Shown here: positions 25,914-35,416 of the stretch, piece after piece
How positions within the stretch are numbered: the stretch's first letter is position 1
How the letters are laid out: each line of letters starts with the position of its first letter
Source: Actinospica robiniae DSM 44927
GTDB taxonomy: Bacteria > Actinomycetota > Actinomycetes > Streptomycetales > Catenulisporaceae
Assembly (NCBI RefSeq): GCF_000504285.1
Contig: NZ_KI632511.1
Span: 6,926,154 to 6,990,153, forward strand
Direction: 5' to 3'
Length of the DNA stretch: 64,000 bases
Program-made: the position numbers and the translations under genes
The notes under the pieces: generated by a model
The model's database searches: none
What the model was told of the DNA's origin: nothing
Seen by the model: only the letters and a program-made list of their open reading frames with translations

Positions 25914-26786
25914 ATGCGAGACACCCGCCGCACCCGGCTCGGGCTCCTGGCGCTGCTGCTGGCCGGATTCGCGCTGATCACCGTGGACGCGCACGGGCGG
26001 CAGCCGGGCGAGCGGGGGCCGCTGGACCAGGCCAGGAACGTGGCCGCGGGCGTGTTCGGGCCGGTGGAGCGCACGGCGGACTCGGCCACCCGCTCTGTCG
26101 GCTCGCTGTTCGACGGCTGGGGGCACTCCACCGCCGACCTCACCCGGATCAAGAGCCTGCAGGCGCAGGTCTCCACGCTGCGCACCGAGGTGGAGACGGG
26201 CTCGCAGGACCGGGACCGGGCGGCCCAGCTGGACGCGCTGGAGAAGATCACCGCGATCGGCGGCCTGTCCACGGTGCCGGCCCGGCTGGTCGCGCTCGCG
26301 CCGACCCAGGACGGCAGCTGGACCGCGACCCTGGACGCGGGCAGCCGGGACGGGGTGGCGGTGGACCAGACCGTGATCACCGGCGACGGACTGGTCGGCC
26401 ACGTGGCCGGCGTCGGGCCGCAGACCTGCACCGTGCTGCTGGCGGTGGACCCGGACTCCATCCTCGGCGTGCGGCTGGCCGGGTCGGGGCCGATCGGCAC
26501 CGCGGTGGGCCAGGACCCGCACACGCTCAAGGTCCAGTTCTTCGATCCGCAGCTGAAGATCCCGGTCGGCACGCCGGTGCTCACCCTCGGCACGGCCGAC
26601 GCGGCCACCAGCGTCCCGGGCGTCCCGGTCGGCACCGTCACCAAGGTGCTCGACACCCCGGGCCAGCTCACCCGGACCGCGCTGGTCTCCACCTACGTGG
26701 ACGAGACCTCGGTGGACACGGTCGGCATCGTGACCCGGCCGGTGCGCAACGACCCGCGGGACACCATGCTGCCGGGGGCCCACTGA
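25914..26786 (+). CDS. mreC: rod-shape-determining protein MreC
   Basis: A 290-residue membrane-anchored protein. A short cytoplasmic start (MRDTRRTR) precedes one TM helix (LGLLALLLAGFALITV), a coiled coil (IKSLQAQVSTLRTEV) and the beta-rich MreC core with DAGSRDGVAVDQTVI, GLVGHVAGVGPQ and FFDPQLKIPVGTPVLTLG. It links MreB outside-in to penicillin-binding proteins. The stop overlaps the mreD start by one base (TGATG). Confidence 0.95.
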   Translation: MRDTRRTRLGLLALLLAGFALITVDAHGRQPGERGPLDQARNVAAGVFGPVERTADSATRSVGSLFDGWGHSTADLTRIKSLQAQVSTLRTEVETGSQDRDRAAQLDALEKITAIGGLSTVPARLVALAPTQDGSWTATLDAGSRDGVAVDQTVITGDGLVGHVAGVGPQTCTVLLAVDPDSILGVRLAGSGPIGTAVGQDPHTLKVQFFDPQLKIPVGTPVLTLGTADAATSVPGVPVGTVTKVLDTPGQLTRTALVSTYVDETSVDTVGIVTRPVRNDPRDTMLPGAH

Positions 26787-27367
26787 TGCACGCCGTCTAC
26801 CGGGCGCTGCTGGCGACCGCCGCGATCGCCCTGGCCCTCGCCTGCCAACTCAGCATCCTGCCGCATCTCGCGCTGCCCTACGCCGTGCCCGACCTCGTGC
26901 TGCTGACCGTGCTCGCGCTCGCCGCGGCGTGGGGTCCGAACCAGGGCGCGCTGGCCGGGTTCTGCGCCGGGCTGGCACTCGACCTGGTCCCGCCCTCGGT
27001 GACCGCGGCCGGCCGGCACGCCCTGGTGCTCACCCTGGTCGGCGCGCTGGCCGGGCACGCCGCGGCCGAGGCGCGGCGCTCCGCGCTGCGCACCAGCCTG
27101 CTCGCCGGGGCCTACGCCGGCGCGGCCACCCTGGCCAACGCCGTCCTCGGCAGCCTGGTCGGCACCGGCGGCACGCTGACCAGCCCGGGCCTGCTGCGCG
27201 GCGCCGGGGCCTGCGCGCTCTACACCGCGGTGGCCACGCCGCTGGTGCTGCCCGGCCTGACCGCGCTGGCCCGGCGGCACGAGGGGCGGCGCAGCGCGAT
27301 CCTCGCGCCGGCGGGCAACGCCCTGGACCAGCCACAGCCGTCCACCCGCACGGTCGCCGAACTGTAA
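26786..27367 (+). CDS. mreD: rod-shape-determining membrane protein MreD
   Basis: A 193-residue hydrophobic protein with about five TM segments (ALLATAAIALALACQLSILP, VLLTVLALAAAWGPNQGALAG and more). The ALPYAVPDLVLLTVLALAAA pattern and FCAGLALDLVPPS fit MreD. Sequence conservation in this family is weak; position after mreC with a TGATG overlap is strong support. Confidence 0.92.
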   Translation: MHAVYRALLATAAIALALACQLSILPHLALPYAVPDLVLLTVLALAAAWGPNQGALAGFCAGLALDLVPPSVTAAGRHALVLTLVGALAGHAAAEARRSALRTSLLAGAYAGAATLANAVLGSLVGTGGTLTSPGLLRGAGACALYTAVATPLVLPGLTALARRHEGRRSAILAPAGNALDQPQPSTRTVAEL

Positions 27368-27424
27368 CGAAAGACCTCCATCGGATCAGCCGACACGTCA
27401 AGCGATCAAGCAACGGAGCCCGCG

Positions 27425-29668
27425 ATGCACCGACCGCACCGACTCGACGGGGCCCGCGCCCGCCTGGGCGTCGTCCAGCTCCTGGTGCTCGCCCTGCTGG
27501 CCACCCTCGGCGCCCGGATGTGGTACCTGCAGGTGCACTCCGGCGCCCAGTTCCAGGCCGCGGCCGCGGCCAACGACGAGCGCTCGGTGGCCACCGCGGC
27601 CGTGCGCGGGGACATCCTGGACGACCAGGGCCACCCGCTGGTGGACAACCGCAGCACGCTCGAGGCCACCGTCGATCCCAGCACCCTGCGCCTGCAGCCG
27701 AAGGGCGGCCAGGACGCGCTGAACCGGCTGGCCGCGCTGCTCGGCACGCCGGTGGCGCAGATCGAACAGAAGATCCGGCTGTGCACGCCCAAGGTCGCCC
27801 AGCCGTGCTGGGCCGGCTCGCCGTACCAGCCCGTGCCGGTCGCCGCCAACGTGCCCACGAACGTCGGGCTGGAGATCCTCGAGGAGCACGACAAGTTCCC
27901 CGGCATCACCGTCCAGCCGGCCGCCATCCGCACCTACCCGAAGCCGTTCGGGGTCAACGCGGCGCAGATGCTCGGCTATCTCTCGCCGGTCAGCCCGAAC
28001 GAGCTGGCCGAACCCGGCAACGACTATCAGCCCACGGACATGGTCGGGCGCTCCGGGCTGGAGGAGGAGTACGACTCGCTGCTGCGCGGCCGCTCCGGCG
28101 TGGCCCAGGTGGCGGTGGACAACATGGGCCGGGCCGTGCGCACCGTCTCGCAGAGCGCGCCCCAGCCCGGCGACGACATCGTCACCACCCTCGACTCGCA
28201 CGTCCAGGCGATCGCCGAGCAGCAGCTGGCGGCCGCGATCCAGAGCGCGCACGGCGTGTGGGACTCGGAGACCGGGCAGTTCGGCAAGGCCGACTCCGGC
28301 GCCGTGGTCGTGCTCGACGTGAACACCGGCGGCGTGGTGGCCATGGCCACCTACCCGAACTACGACCCGAACGTGTGGACCGGCGGCATCGACCCGAAGG
28401 CCTACGCCAAGCTGACCAGCACGGCCGCGGGCACCCCGCTGCTCGACCGGGGCTATCAGGGCATGTATCCGCCCGGCTCCACCTTCAAGGCGATCACCAC
28501 CGCCGCCATGCTCCAGGACGGCTTCCCGGCCGACGGCACCTACGACTGCTCCACCTCGTTCGCCATCGGCAACCAGGTCTTCCACAACTTCGAGGGCGAG
28601 GCGTTCGGGCCCATCACGCTCAAGCAGGCGATCGAAGTCTCCTGCGACACCGTGTTCTACGGCGCGGCCTACAAGATGTGGGTGGCCGACGGCGGGAACA
28701 AGCCGGTGGCGCACCCGGCCGACCCGGTGCAGACCATGGCCGTGAACCTCGGCCTCGGCCACGACACCGGGATCGACCTGCCCGGCGAGTCTCCCGGCCT
28801 GATCCAGACCCGGCAGGAGAAGCTGGCGTCCTGGAAGGAGAACAAGGTCAACTGGTGCGCGCACGGCCAGAACGGCTACCCGGAGGTGGCGGCCACCGAC
28901 CCGGAGCGGGCCGCCTACCTCAAGCAGATCGCCTACGAGAACTGCGAGGACGGCTACGCGTTCCTGCCCGGCGACGCCGTGCTCGAGGCGATCGGGCAGG
29001 GCGGGGTGGAGGTCACGCCGCTGCAGCTGGCCCGGGCCTACGCCACCATCGTCAACGGCGGCACCCTCTACCAGCCGCACCTGCTCCAGGCGGTGCTCAG
29101 CCCCGGCGGCAAGGTCCTGTCCACCTACAAGCCGAAGGTGGTGCGGCACGTCGCCATCACGCCGGCCGCCCGGCAGTTCGTGGTCAACGCGCTCGAGGGC
29201 GTGGCCCTGGAGGGCACCGCCTCCGGCGTCTACGGACCCTGGCCGCAGGGGCAGATCCCGGTGGGCGCCAAGACCGGCACCGCGGACGTCTACGGCCAGA
29301 ACCCGACCTCGGTGTTCGCCTCGGTCGTGCCGGCCGACCACCCGCAGTACGCCATGGTCATGATGATCCCGCAGGGCGGCCAGGGCGCGCAGGTCTCCGG
29401 CCCGGCGGTGGAGAAGATCGAGGAGGCCATGTTCGGGGTGCAGGGCGGCGGCGCGGACCTGAAGGCGGCGCTGCTGCCGACCCCGCCGGTCCACCTGCCG
29501 GTGGTCAGCCCGGACGGACTGCTGCCGGTCAGCTACCCGTACCCGCAGGCGTGGCCGCCGGCCCCGCCCAAGCCCACCGCGCCGCCCACCCCGCCGTCCA
29601 CGCCGCCGCCCGGCTCACCCGTGGTCCCGGCCCTGCCCGAGGCCAAGCCCAACGGCGGAGGGCAGTGA
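27425..29668 (+). CDS. mrdA: penicillin-binding protein 2 (elongation transpeptidase)
   Basis: A 747-residue class B PBP. One N-terminal TM helix (LGVVQLLVLALLATLGARMWYL) is followed by the dimerisation domain and then the transpeptidase. The active-site Ser is in STFK (S352), the second motif is SCD in EVSCDTVFYGAA (where many PBPs have SxN), and the third is KTGTADVYG (K616). The last ~55 residues are proline-rich. It cross-links peptidoglycan during elongation with RodA, whose gene starts in an ATG overlapping this stop (TGATG at 29666-29670). Confidence 0.97.
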   Translation: MHRPHRLDGARARLGVVQLLVLALLATLGARMWYLQVHSGAQFQAAAAANDERSVATAAVRGDILDDQGHPLVDNRSTLEATVDPSTLRLQPKGGQDALNRLAALLGTPVAQIEQKIRLCTPKVAQPCWAGSPYQPVPVAANVPTNVGLEILEEHDKFPGITVQPAAIRTYPKPFGVNAAQMLGYLSPVSPNELAEPGNDYQPTDMVGRSGLEEEYDSLLRGRSGVAQVAVDNMGRAVRTVSQSAPQPGDDIVTTLDSHVQAIAEQQLAAAIQSAHGVWDSETGQFGKADSGAVVVLDVNTGGVVAMATYPNYDPNVWTGGIDPKAYAKLTSTAAGTPLLDRGYQGMYPPGSTFKAITTAAMLQDGFPADGTYDCSTSFAIGNQVFHNFEGEAFGPITLKQAIEVSCDTVFYGAAYKMWVADGGNKPVAHPADPVQTMAVNLGLGHDTGIDLPGESPGLIQTRQEKLASWKENKVNWCAHGQNGYPEVAATDPERAAYLKQIAYENCEDGYAFLPGDAVLEAIGQGGVEVTPLQLARAYATIVNGGTLYQPHLLQAVLSPGGKVLSTYKPKVVRHVAITPAARQFVVNALEGVALEGTASGVYGPWPQGQIPVGAKTGTADVYGQNPTSVFASVVPADHPQYAMVMMIPQGGQGAQVSGPAVEKIEEAMFGVQGGGADLKAALLPTPPVHLPVVSPDGLLPVSYPYPQAWPPAPPKPTAPPTPPSTPPPGSPVVPALPEAKPNGGGQ

Positions 29669-30927
29669 TGATCATCGGCGAGACGGCCGGGGTGCCCCCG
29701 GTCCATACCGCGCAGTCGCTCGGCGACGCGCGGGTGGACCGAGCCCGGAGCGCGGTGCGGGCCGGCGGGGTGCTGCGGCGCTTCGACTGGCCGCTGTTCG
29801 GCTCGGCGGTGGCGCTCTCGCTGCTCGGCGCGGTCATGGTCTGGTCGGCCACCCGCGCCCGCACCGAACTGACCGGCGGGGACCCGCAGTACTTCCTCAA
29901 GCGGCACGTGCTGAACCTGGTGGTCGGCGTGGTGCTGGCCCTGGTGGTCAGCGCGCTCGACCACAAGCGCATCCGGGCTCTGACGCCGATCGTGTACGTG
30001 CTCTCCTTCGTCGGCCTGCTCGCCGTGCTCTCCCCGCTCGGCTCGGTGGTCAACGGCGCCCGGTCCTGGATCGAGCTCGGCGGCGGCTTCTCCATCCAGC
30101 CGGCCGAGTTCGCCAAGCTCGGCGTGGTGATGGCGCTCGCGCTGATCCTGGCCCACCGCCCGGCGGTGCGCGGCAGCCGGCTGATGATCGCCCAGGTCGA
30201 GGACCGGCGGATCGACGACACCCGGCCCGGCAACCCGCAGCTGCTGCTGGCGCTGGCCGCGGCCGCGCTGCCGATGGCCGTGATCACCCTGCTGCCGGAC
30301 CTCGGCAGCACGATGGTGCTGGTGGCGATCACGGCCGGCCTGGTGGTCATCTCCGGGGTGCCGCTGCGCCGGCTGGCCGTGCTCGGCGTGGCGCTGGGGG
30401 CGGTGGGCTTCGCCGCGGTCAAGCTGCACCTGCTGGCCCAGCACCAGCTCAACCGGTTCGCCGCCTTCGCCGACCCGAACCTGGACCCGCAGGGCGTGGG
30501 CTACAACACCCACCAGGCGCGCCTGGCCATCGGCTCGGGCGGGGTGTTCGGGCAGGGGCTGTTCCACGGCACCCAGACCAACGGCCAGTTCGTGCCCGAG
30601 CAGCAGACCGACTTCGTCTTCACCGTGATCGGCGAGGAGCTCGGCCTGGCCGGCGGCCTGGTCGTGATCGGCCTGTTCGCGCTGCTGCTCTGGCGCGCCT
30701 GCGTGATCGCGCGACAGGCGAGCGAGCCGTTCCCGCTGCTGCTGGCCGGCGGCGTGGTGTGCTGGTTCGCCTTCCAGATGTTCGAGAACGTGGGGATGAC
30801 GCTCGGGATCATGCCGGTCGCCGGCATCCCGCTGCCGTTCGTCTCCTACGGCGGTTCGTCCATGTTCGCCAACTTCATGGCGATCGGGCTGCTGGAGAAC
30901 GTGCGGCTGCGCTCCACGGCGCGGTGA
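29668..30927 (+). CDS. rodA: SEDS-family peptidoglycan polymerase RodA
   Basis: A 419-residue integral membrane glycosyltransferase with about ten TM helices. GARSWIELGGGFSIQPAEFAKLG is the SEDS motif, LLPDLGSTMVL follows, and the C-terminal IMPVAGIPLPFVSYGGSSM is the conserved periplasmic loop/TM10 signature. It polymerises lipid II and pairs with PBP2. Start at 29668 is chosen from the overlap with mrdA; the frame is open far upstream but has no coding reason there. It is last in the operon. Confidence 0.97.
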   Translation: MIIGETAGVPPVHTAQSLGDARVDRARSAVRAGGVLRRFDWPLFGSAVALSLLGAVMVWSATRARTELTGGDPQYFLKRHVLNLVVGVVLALVVSALDHKRIRALTPIVYVLSFVGLLAVLSPLGSVVNGARSWIELGGGFSIQPAEFAKLGVVMALALILAHRPAVRGSRLMIAQVEDRRIDDTRPGNPQLLLALAAAALPMAVITLLPDLGSTMVLVAITAGLVVISGVPLRRLAVLGVALGAVGFAAVKLHLLAQHQLNRFAAFADPNLDPQGVGYNTHQARLAIGSGGVFGQGLFHGTQTNGQFVPEQQTDFVFTVIGEELGLAGGLVVIGLFALLLWRACVIARQASEPFPLLLAGGVVCWFAFQMFENVGMTLGIMPVAGIPLPFVSYGGSSMFANFMAIGLLENVRLRSTAR

Positions 30928-30972
30928 CCTGCGGCGTTCATGCGCGGCCAGCTGGGCGGCTACCCTTGGCGC

Positions 30973-32919
30973 ATGAGTACTGCGCCCTTCGACCGGGTCA
31001 CCGGCCGCTCCGTCTGGCCCGACCTCGAGTCGCTGCTGCCGTCGGTCAAGAAGCCGATCCAGTACGTCGGCGGCGAGCTCAACTCCACGGTCAAGGAGTG
31101 GGACGTGTGCGACGTGCACTGGGCGCTGATGTACCCGGACGCGTACGAGGTGGGCCTGCCCAACCAGGGCGTCATGATCCTCTATGAGGTGCTCAACGAG
31201 CGCGAGGGCGTGCTGGCCGAGCGCACGTACTCGGTCTGGCCGGACCTCGAGGAGAAGATGCGCGCGGCCGGCGTGCCGCAGTTCACCGTGGACGGGCACC
31301 GGCCGGTCGGCGACTTCGACCTGTTCGGCGTCTCCTTCTCCACCGAACTCGGCTACACCAACATGCTCGCCGCGCTCGACCTGGCCGGCATCCCGCTGGA
31401 GGCGGCCGACCGCGGGCTGGAGCACCCGGTCGTGATCGCGGGCGGGCACGCGGCGTTCAACCCCGAGCCGATCGCCGACTTCATCGACGCGGCCGTGATC
31501 GGCGACGGCGAGCAAGCCGTGCTCACCATCACCGACCTCGTGCGCGCCTGGAAGCAGGAGGGCCGCCCGGGCGGCCGGGACGGGCTGCTGCTGCGCCTGG
31601 CCGCGACCGGCGGGGTGTACGTGCCGCGCTTCTACGACGTCGAGTACCTGGCCGACGGCCGGATCCAGCGGGTCGCCCCGAACCGCTCCGGCGTGCCGTG
31701 GCAGGTGGCCAAGCACACGGTGATGGACCTGGACGAGTGGCCCTACCCGAAGAAGCCGCTGGTGCCGCTGGCCGAGACGGTGCACGAGCGGATGAGCGTG
31801 GAGATCTTCCGCGGCTGCACCCGCGGCTGCCGGTTCTGCCAGGCCGGCATGATCACCCGGCCGGTGCGCGAGCGCTCGATCACCGGCATCGGCGAGATGG
31901 TCAAGGCGGGCCTGGAGGCCACCGGCTACGAGGAGGTCGGCCTGCTCTCGCTCTCCTCCGCCGACCACTCCGAGATCGCCGAGGTCTCCAAGGGCCTGGC
32001 CGACCGGTATGAGGGCACGAACACCTCGCTCTCGCTGCCCTCGACCCGGGTGGACGCGTTCAACATCGACCTGGCCAACGAGCTCTCCCGCAACGGCCGT
32101 CGCAGCGGCCTGACGTTCGCGCCGGAGGGCGGCTCGGAGCGGATGCGCCGTGTGATCAACAAGATGGTCTCCGAGGAGGACCTGATCCGCACCGTCACGG
32201 CGGCCTACTCGGCCGGGTGGCGGCAGGTGAAGCTGTACTTCATGTGCGGGCTGCCGACCGAGACCGACGAGGACGTGCTGCAGATCGCGGACATGGCCCG
32301 CAACGTGATCAAGGCCGGCCGCGAGGCCACCGGCTCCCGCGACATCCGCTGCACCGTCTCCATCGGCGGGTTCGTGCCCAAGCCGCACACCCCGTTCCAG
32401 TGGTGCGGGCAGCTCGGCGCGGACGAGACCGACGCGCGGCTGCGCAAGCTGCGCGACGTCATCCGGGCCGACAAGCAGTACGGCCGGGCCATCGGCTTCC
32501 GCTACCACGACGGCAAGCCGGGCCTCGTCGAGGGCCTGCTCTCCCGCGGGGACCGCCGCGTGGGCAAGGTCATCCGGGCCGTGTACGAGGACGGCGGCCG
32601 CTTCGACGGCTGGTCCGAGTTCTTCTCCTTCCAGCGCTGGATGGCCGCGGCCGAGCGCGCGCTGGCCGACGAGCCGGTGGACGTGGCCTGGTACACCACC
32701 CGCGAGCGCGACCAGATCGAGGTGCTGCCCTGGGACCACCTGGACTCGGGCCTGGACCGGGACTGGCTGTGGGAGGACTGGGAGGACGCGCTGCGCGAGA
32801 CCGAGGTCGAGGACTGCCGCTGGACCCCGTGCTTCGACTGCGGCGTGTGTCCGCAGATGGGCACCGAGATCCAGGTCGGGCCGACCGGGAAGAAGCTGCT
32901 GCCGCTGAGCGTGGTCTGA
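30973..32919 (+). CDS. B12-binding-like radical SAM protein (TIGR03960 family)
   Basis: A 648-residue radical SAM protein. An N-terminal B12-binding-like fold (LMYPDAYEVGLPNQGVMILYE) precedes the iron-sulphur cluster motif FRGCTRGCRFCQAGM (CxxxCxxC). LSLPSTRVDAFNID, SGLTFAPEGGSERMRRVINK and LYFMCGLPTETDED are typical of the family, and the C-terminus has CRWTPCFDCGVCPQMG. TACCCT at 30961-30966 sits right before the ATG at 30973, which suggests leaderless expression and supports that start over 30940. Its usual partner gene (DUF2344/TIGR03936) does not follow here. The reaction is unknown. Confidence 0.93.
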   Translation: MSTAPFDRVTGRSVWPDLESLLPSVKKPIQYVGGELNSTVKEWDVCDVHWALMYPDAYEVGLPNQGVMILYEVLNEREGVLAERTYSVWPDLEEKMRAAGVPQFTVDGHRPVGDFDLFGVSFSTELGYTNMLAALDLAGIPLEAADRGLEHPVVIAGGHAAFNPEPIADFIDAAVIGDGEQAVLTITDLVRAWKQEGRPGGRDGLLLRLAATGGVYVPRFYDVEYLADGRIQRVAPNRSGVPWQVAKHTVMDLDEWPYPKKPLVPLAETVHERMSVEIFRGCTRGCRFCQAGMITRPVRERSITGIGEMVKAGLEATGYEEVGLLSLSSADHSEIAEVSKGLADRYEGTNTSLSLPSTRVDAFNIDLANELSRNGRRSGLTFAPEGGSERMRRVINKMVSEEDLIRTVTAAYSAGWRQVKLYFMCGLPTETDEDVLQIADMARNVIKAGREATGSRDIRCTVSIGGFVPKPHTPFQWCGQLGADETDARLRKLRDVIRADKQYGRAIGFRYHDGKPGLVEGLLSRGDRRVGKVIRAVYEDGGRFDGWSEFFSFQRWMAAAERALADEPVDVAWYTTRERDQIEVLPWDHLDSGLDRDWLWEDWEDALRETEVEDCRWTPCFDCGVCPQMGTEIQVGPTGKKLLPLSVV

Positions 32920-33052
32920 CGCGCGCGCCGGCCGCCGTTCGGCGCGGCCGGGTTCCGGTCGGCGCATTTGACCGGAACTTTGTGCTTCGTCACCAGGTCT
33001 GTTGCCCCGTACGCGGTTTCGCCGAGGCCTCGTGGCGGCCTAATCTGTCCGT

Positions 33053-34681
33053 ATGACTGCAGGCGACACGACCGCGAACGCTTCCCGGACCGGCACGGCC
33101 GCGCCGGCGCGCGAGGACCGGCTCGAGACCATCCGGCCCCACCTGCCCAGGGAGTTCGCCGCCCGGCTGATCGAACAGCTCACCGTGGGCTCCCATCCCC
33201 AGGTGGTGGAGGTGGTCGCGCCGCTGACCGGCGAGACGATCGTGGACCTGCCGCAGTCCGGCCCGGGCGACGTGCGCCACGCCTTCGAGAAGGCCCGCGC
33301 GGCGCAGGCGGCCTGGGCCGCGCGTCCGGTGGGGGAGCGGGCGGCGGTGCTGCGCCGGCTGCACGACCTGATCCTGGACAACACCGAGCACCTGCTGAGC
33401 CTGCTGCAGGTGGAGACGGGCAAGACCCGGCTGCACGCGTACGAGGAGGTGGCCGTCTCGGCGTCCACCGCGCGGCACTACGCGCACGCGGCCGCGGGCT
33501 ACCTCAAGGCGCGCCGCCGGCCGGGCGCGATCACGCTGCTGACCAAGACGGTGGAGTACCGCCACCCCAAGGGCGTGGTCGGGGTGATCACGCCGTGGAA
33601 CTATCCGCTGGCGCTGGCCGCGATGGACATCCTGCCGGCCCTGGTCGCGGGCAACGGCGTGGTGCACAAGCCGGACAACCAGACCGCGCTCAGCGGGATC
33701 TACCTGCGGCAGCTGGCGGTGCAGGCCGGGATGCCGGCGGAGCTGTGGCAGATCGTCACCGGCGACGGCCCGGTGACCGGCCCGGCCGTGGTCGACCACG
33801 CCGACTACGTCGCCTTCACCGGCTCCACCCGCACCGGCCGGCAGGTGGCCCAGCAGGCGGCTGGCCGGCTGATCGGCTGCTCGCTCGAGCTAGGCGGTAA
33901 GAACGCGATGATCGTGTTCGACGACGCTGATCTGGACAAGACTGTGGCCGGGGCGATGCGGGCCTGCTTCACCTCGGCCGGGCAGCTGTGCATATCCATC
34001 GAGCGGATGTACGTGCACCACTCGATATACGACCAGTTCGTCGAGCGGTTCGTGACCGAGGTGAAGGCGCTCAAGCTGGGCTCCAAGCTGGACTTCGCCG
34101 CCGACATCGGCTCGCTGACCAACACCCGGCAGCTCGAGACGGTCACCCAGCACGTCGAGGACGCCCGGATCAAGGGCGCGAAGGTGCTGGCCGGCGGCCG
34201 GCGCCGGCCGGACGTCGGCCCGCTGTTCTACGAGCCGACGGTGCTGAGCGAGGTCGCGCCGGGCATGACCCTGTACGCCGAGGAGACCTTCGGCCCGGTG
34301 GTCTCGCTCTACCGGTTCGAGAACGAGGCCGAGGTGGTCAAGGCGGCCAACGACACCAGGTTCGGCCTGAGCGCCTCGATCTGGACCCGCGACTCCAAGC
34401 GCGCCACCGAGACCGCGCTGCGGCTGCACACCGGCATGGTCAACGTGAACGAGGGCTACGCCGCGGCCTTCGGCTCGGTCGCCGCGGCGGCCGGCGGCAT
34501 GGGCGACTCCGGCCTCGGCCGGCGCTCCGGCGCGGACGGCCTGTGGCGCTACACCGAGATCCAGACCGTCGCCCGTCAGGCCCTGCTGCCGATCGGCCCG
34601 AGCCTGGGCATGTCCCCGGAGCGCTTCACCCGGGTGCTCGGCTCGGCGCTGCGCATCATCAAAACCCTGCGAATGAAGTAG
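33053..34681 (+). CDS. gabD2: succinate-semialdehyde dehydrogenase (NADP+)-type aldehyde dehydrogenase
   Basis: A 542-residue aldehyde dehydrogenase. GVITPWNYPLALAAMDILPAL is the cofactor/oxyanion region, FTGSTRTGRQVAQQA the Rossmann turn, LELGGKNAMIVF carries the catalytic Glu, and FTSAGQLCISIERMYV the catalytic Cys. The C-terminus EGYAAAFGSVAAAAGGMGDSG matches the GabD2 group of actinobacteria. It oxidises succinic semialdehyde to succinate, a feed into the TCA cycle also served by sucCD later in the window. Exact substrate is inferred from the group. Confidence 0.9.
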   Translation: MTAGDTTANASRTGTAAPAREDRLETIRPHLPREFAARLIEQLTVGSHPQVVEVVAPLTGETIVDLPQSGPGDVRHAFEKARAAQAAWAARPVGERAAVLRRLHDLILDNTEHLLSLLQVETGKTRLHAYEEVAVSASTARHYAHAAAGYLKARRRPGAITLLTKTVEYRHPKGVVGVITPWNYPLALAAMDILPALVAGNGVVHKPDNQTALSGIYLRQLAVQAGMPAELWQIVTGDGPVTGPAVVDHADYVAFTGSTRTGRQVAQQAAGRLIGCSLELGGKNAMIVFDDADLDKTVAGAMRACFTSAGQLCISIERMYVHHSIYDQFVERFVTEVKALKLGSKLDFAADIGSLTNTRQLETVTQHVEDARIKGAKVLAGGRRRPDVGPLFYEPTVLSEVAPGMTLYAEETFGPVVSLYRFENEAEVVKAANDTRFGLSASIWTRDSKRATETALRLHTGMVNVNEGYAAAFGSVAAAAGGMGDSGLGRRSGADGLWRYTEIQTVARQALLPIGPSLGMSPERFTRVLGSALRIIKTLRMK

Positions 34682-35020
34682 CCGCCGTCGCGGCCGCGGC
34701 GCGGCGGGCCGGGAAACAGCCGGCGACGTACGGCCGACGTGCCGTCAGATCCCCCTCCCCGGGCCGCGAAAAGGCGCGCGCGCCCGGGGGGAAACGTAAA
34801 GGGAAGGTAATATCGGGCGTCCGACTACCGCTGTCCGCGGGTCGGGAAGTAGCTTGGTACCCGCGGGCGATACCGCGGTCGGCACCTCTGGGCGGAGTTG
34901 AAAGTCGGGGGGGCACCGGGCGGGGCGGAGGCTCGCAGTATTCTGCGACACGACGGGGCTGCCCTCGACGTGCTGCGCAGTCAACTCCATTCCTACGACG
35001 GGGAAAGGTGGCGTGTTACG
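34682..35020. promoter_or_regulatory. 339-base leader/promoter region of the WXG100 genes
   Basis: No gene is supported. TATTCT at 34939-34944 is a plausible -10 element for the first WXG100 gene, and AGGTGG at about 35005-35010 a ribosome-binding site for its TTG start. A G-rich run (34907-34913) and several palindromic patches near 34840-34885 (CCGCGGGT, ACCGCGGT) are also present. Confidence 0.4.
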
Positions 35021-35332
35021 TTGAGTTCCTCATTCGGAACAACAACCGATGAGATGGCCAAGGCGGCCCAGCAGGTTCAGCAGGTCTCCGAGAGCCTTCA
35101 GCAGCAGATGCGCTCGCTGATGAACAACCTCGAGCCGCTCGCCAGCACCTGGAAGGGCGACGCGTCCGCTGCCTTCCAGCAGCTGATGGAGCGCTTCAAC
35201 GGCGACTCGCAGAAGCTCTCGACGGCGTTGGGCAACATCGCCAACGCGCTGGACTCGAACACCAAGAGCTACAACGCTTCCGAGACGGAGAACACCTCCG
35301 CGATCAGGAACATTCTCGGCGGCCTGACCTGA
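35021..35332 (+). CDS. WXG100/ESAT-6-like secreted protein (first of pair)
   Basis: A 103-residue helical-hairpin protein with STWKGDASAAF, where WKG is the WXG turn, between two amphipathic helices (AQQVQQVSESLQQQMRSLMN and SQKLSTALGNIANALDS). Such proteins form homo- or heterodimers and leave the cell by type VII secretion. No ATG is in frame nearby; TTG at 35021 gives the standard ~100-residue length. The second WXG100 gene lies 84 bases downstream. No EccC or other ESX component is in the window. Confidence 0.9.
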   Translation: MSSSFGTTTDEMAKAAQQVQQVSESLQQQMRSLMNNLEPLASTWKGDASAAFQQLMERFNGDSQKLSTALGNIANALDSNTKSYNASETENTSAIRNILGGLT

Positions 35333-35416
35333 TTCGTCTCGGCGCGCCGATGCGCGCCGAAGCGGACGCTTTCGACAGCCGTCCGCAGTTGCTACTTTCA
35401 CGAGGGGAGAAGATCC

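Noticed and set aside
26929-30927. 1332-codon plus-strand frame
   Set aside because: Only its last part (from 29668) is rodA; the rest is a shadow of mreD and mrdA.
29533-32967. 1144-codon minus-strand frame
   Set aside because: Antisense shadow of rodA and the radical SAM gene, with low-complexity composition.
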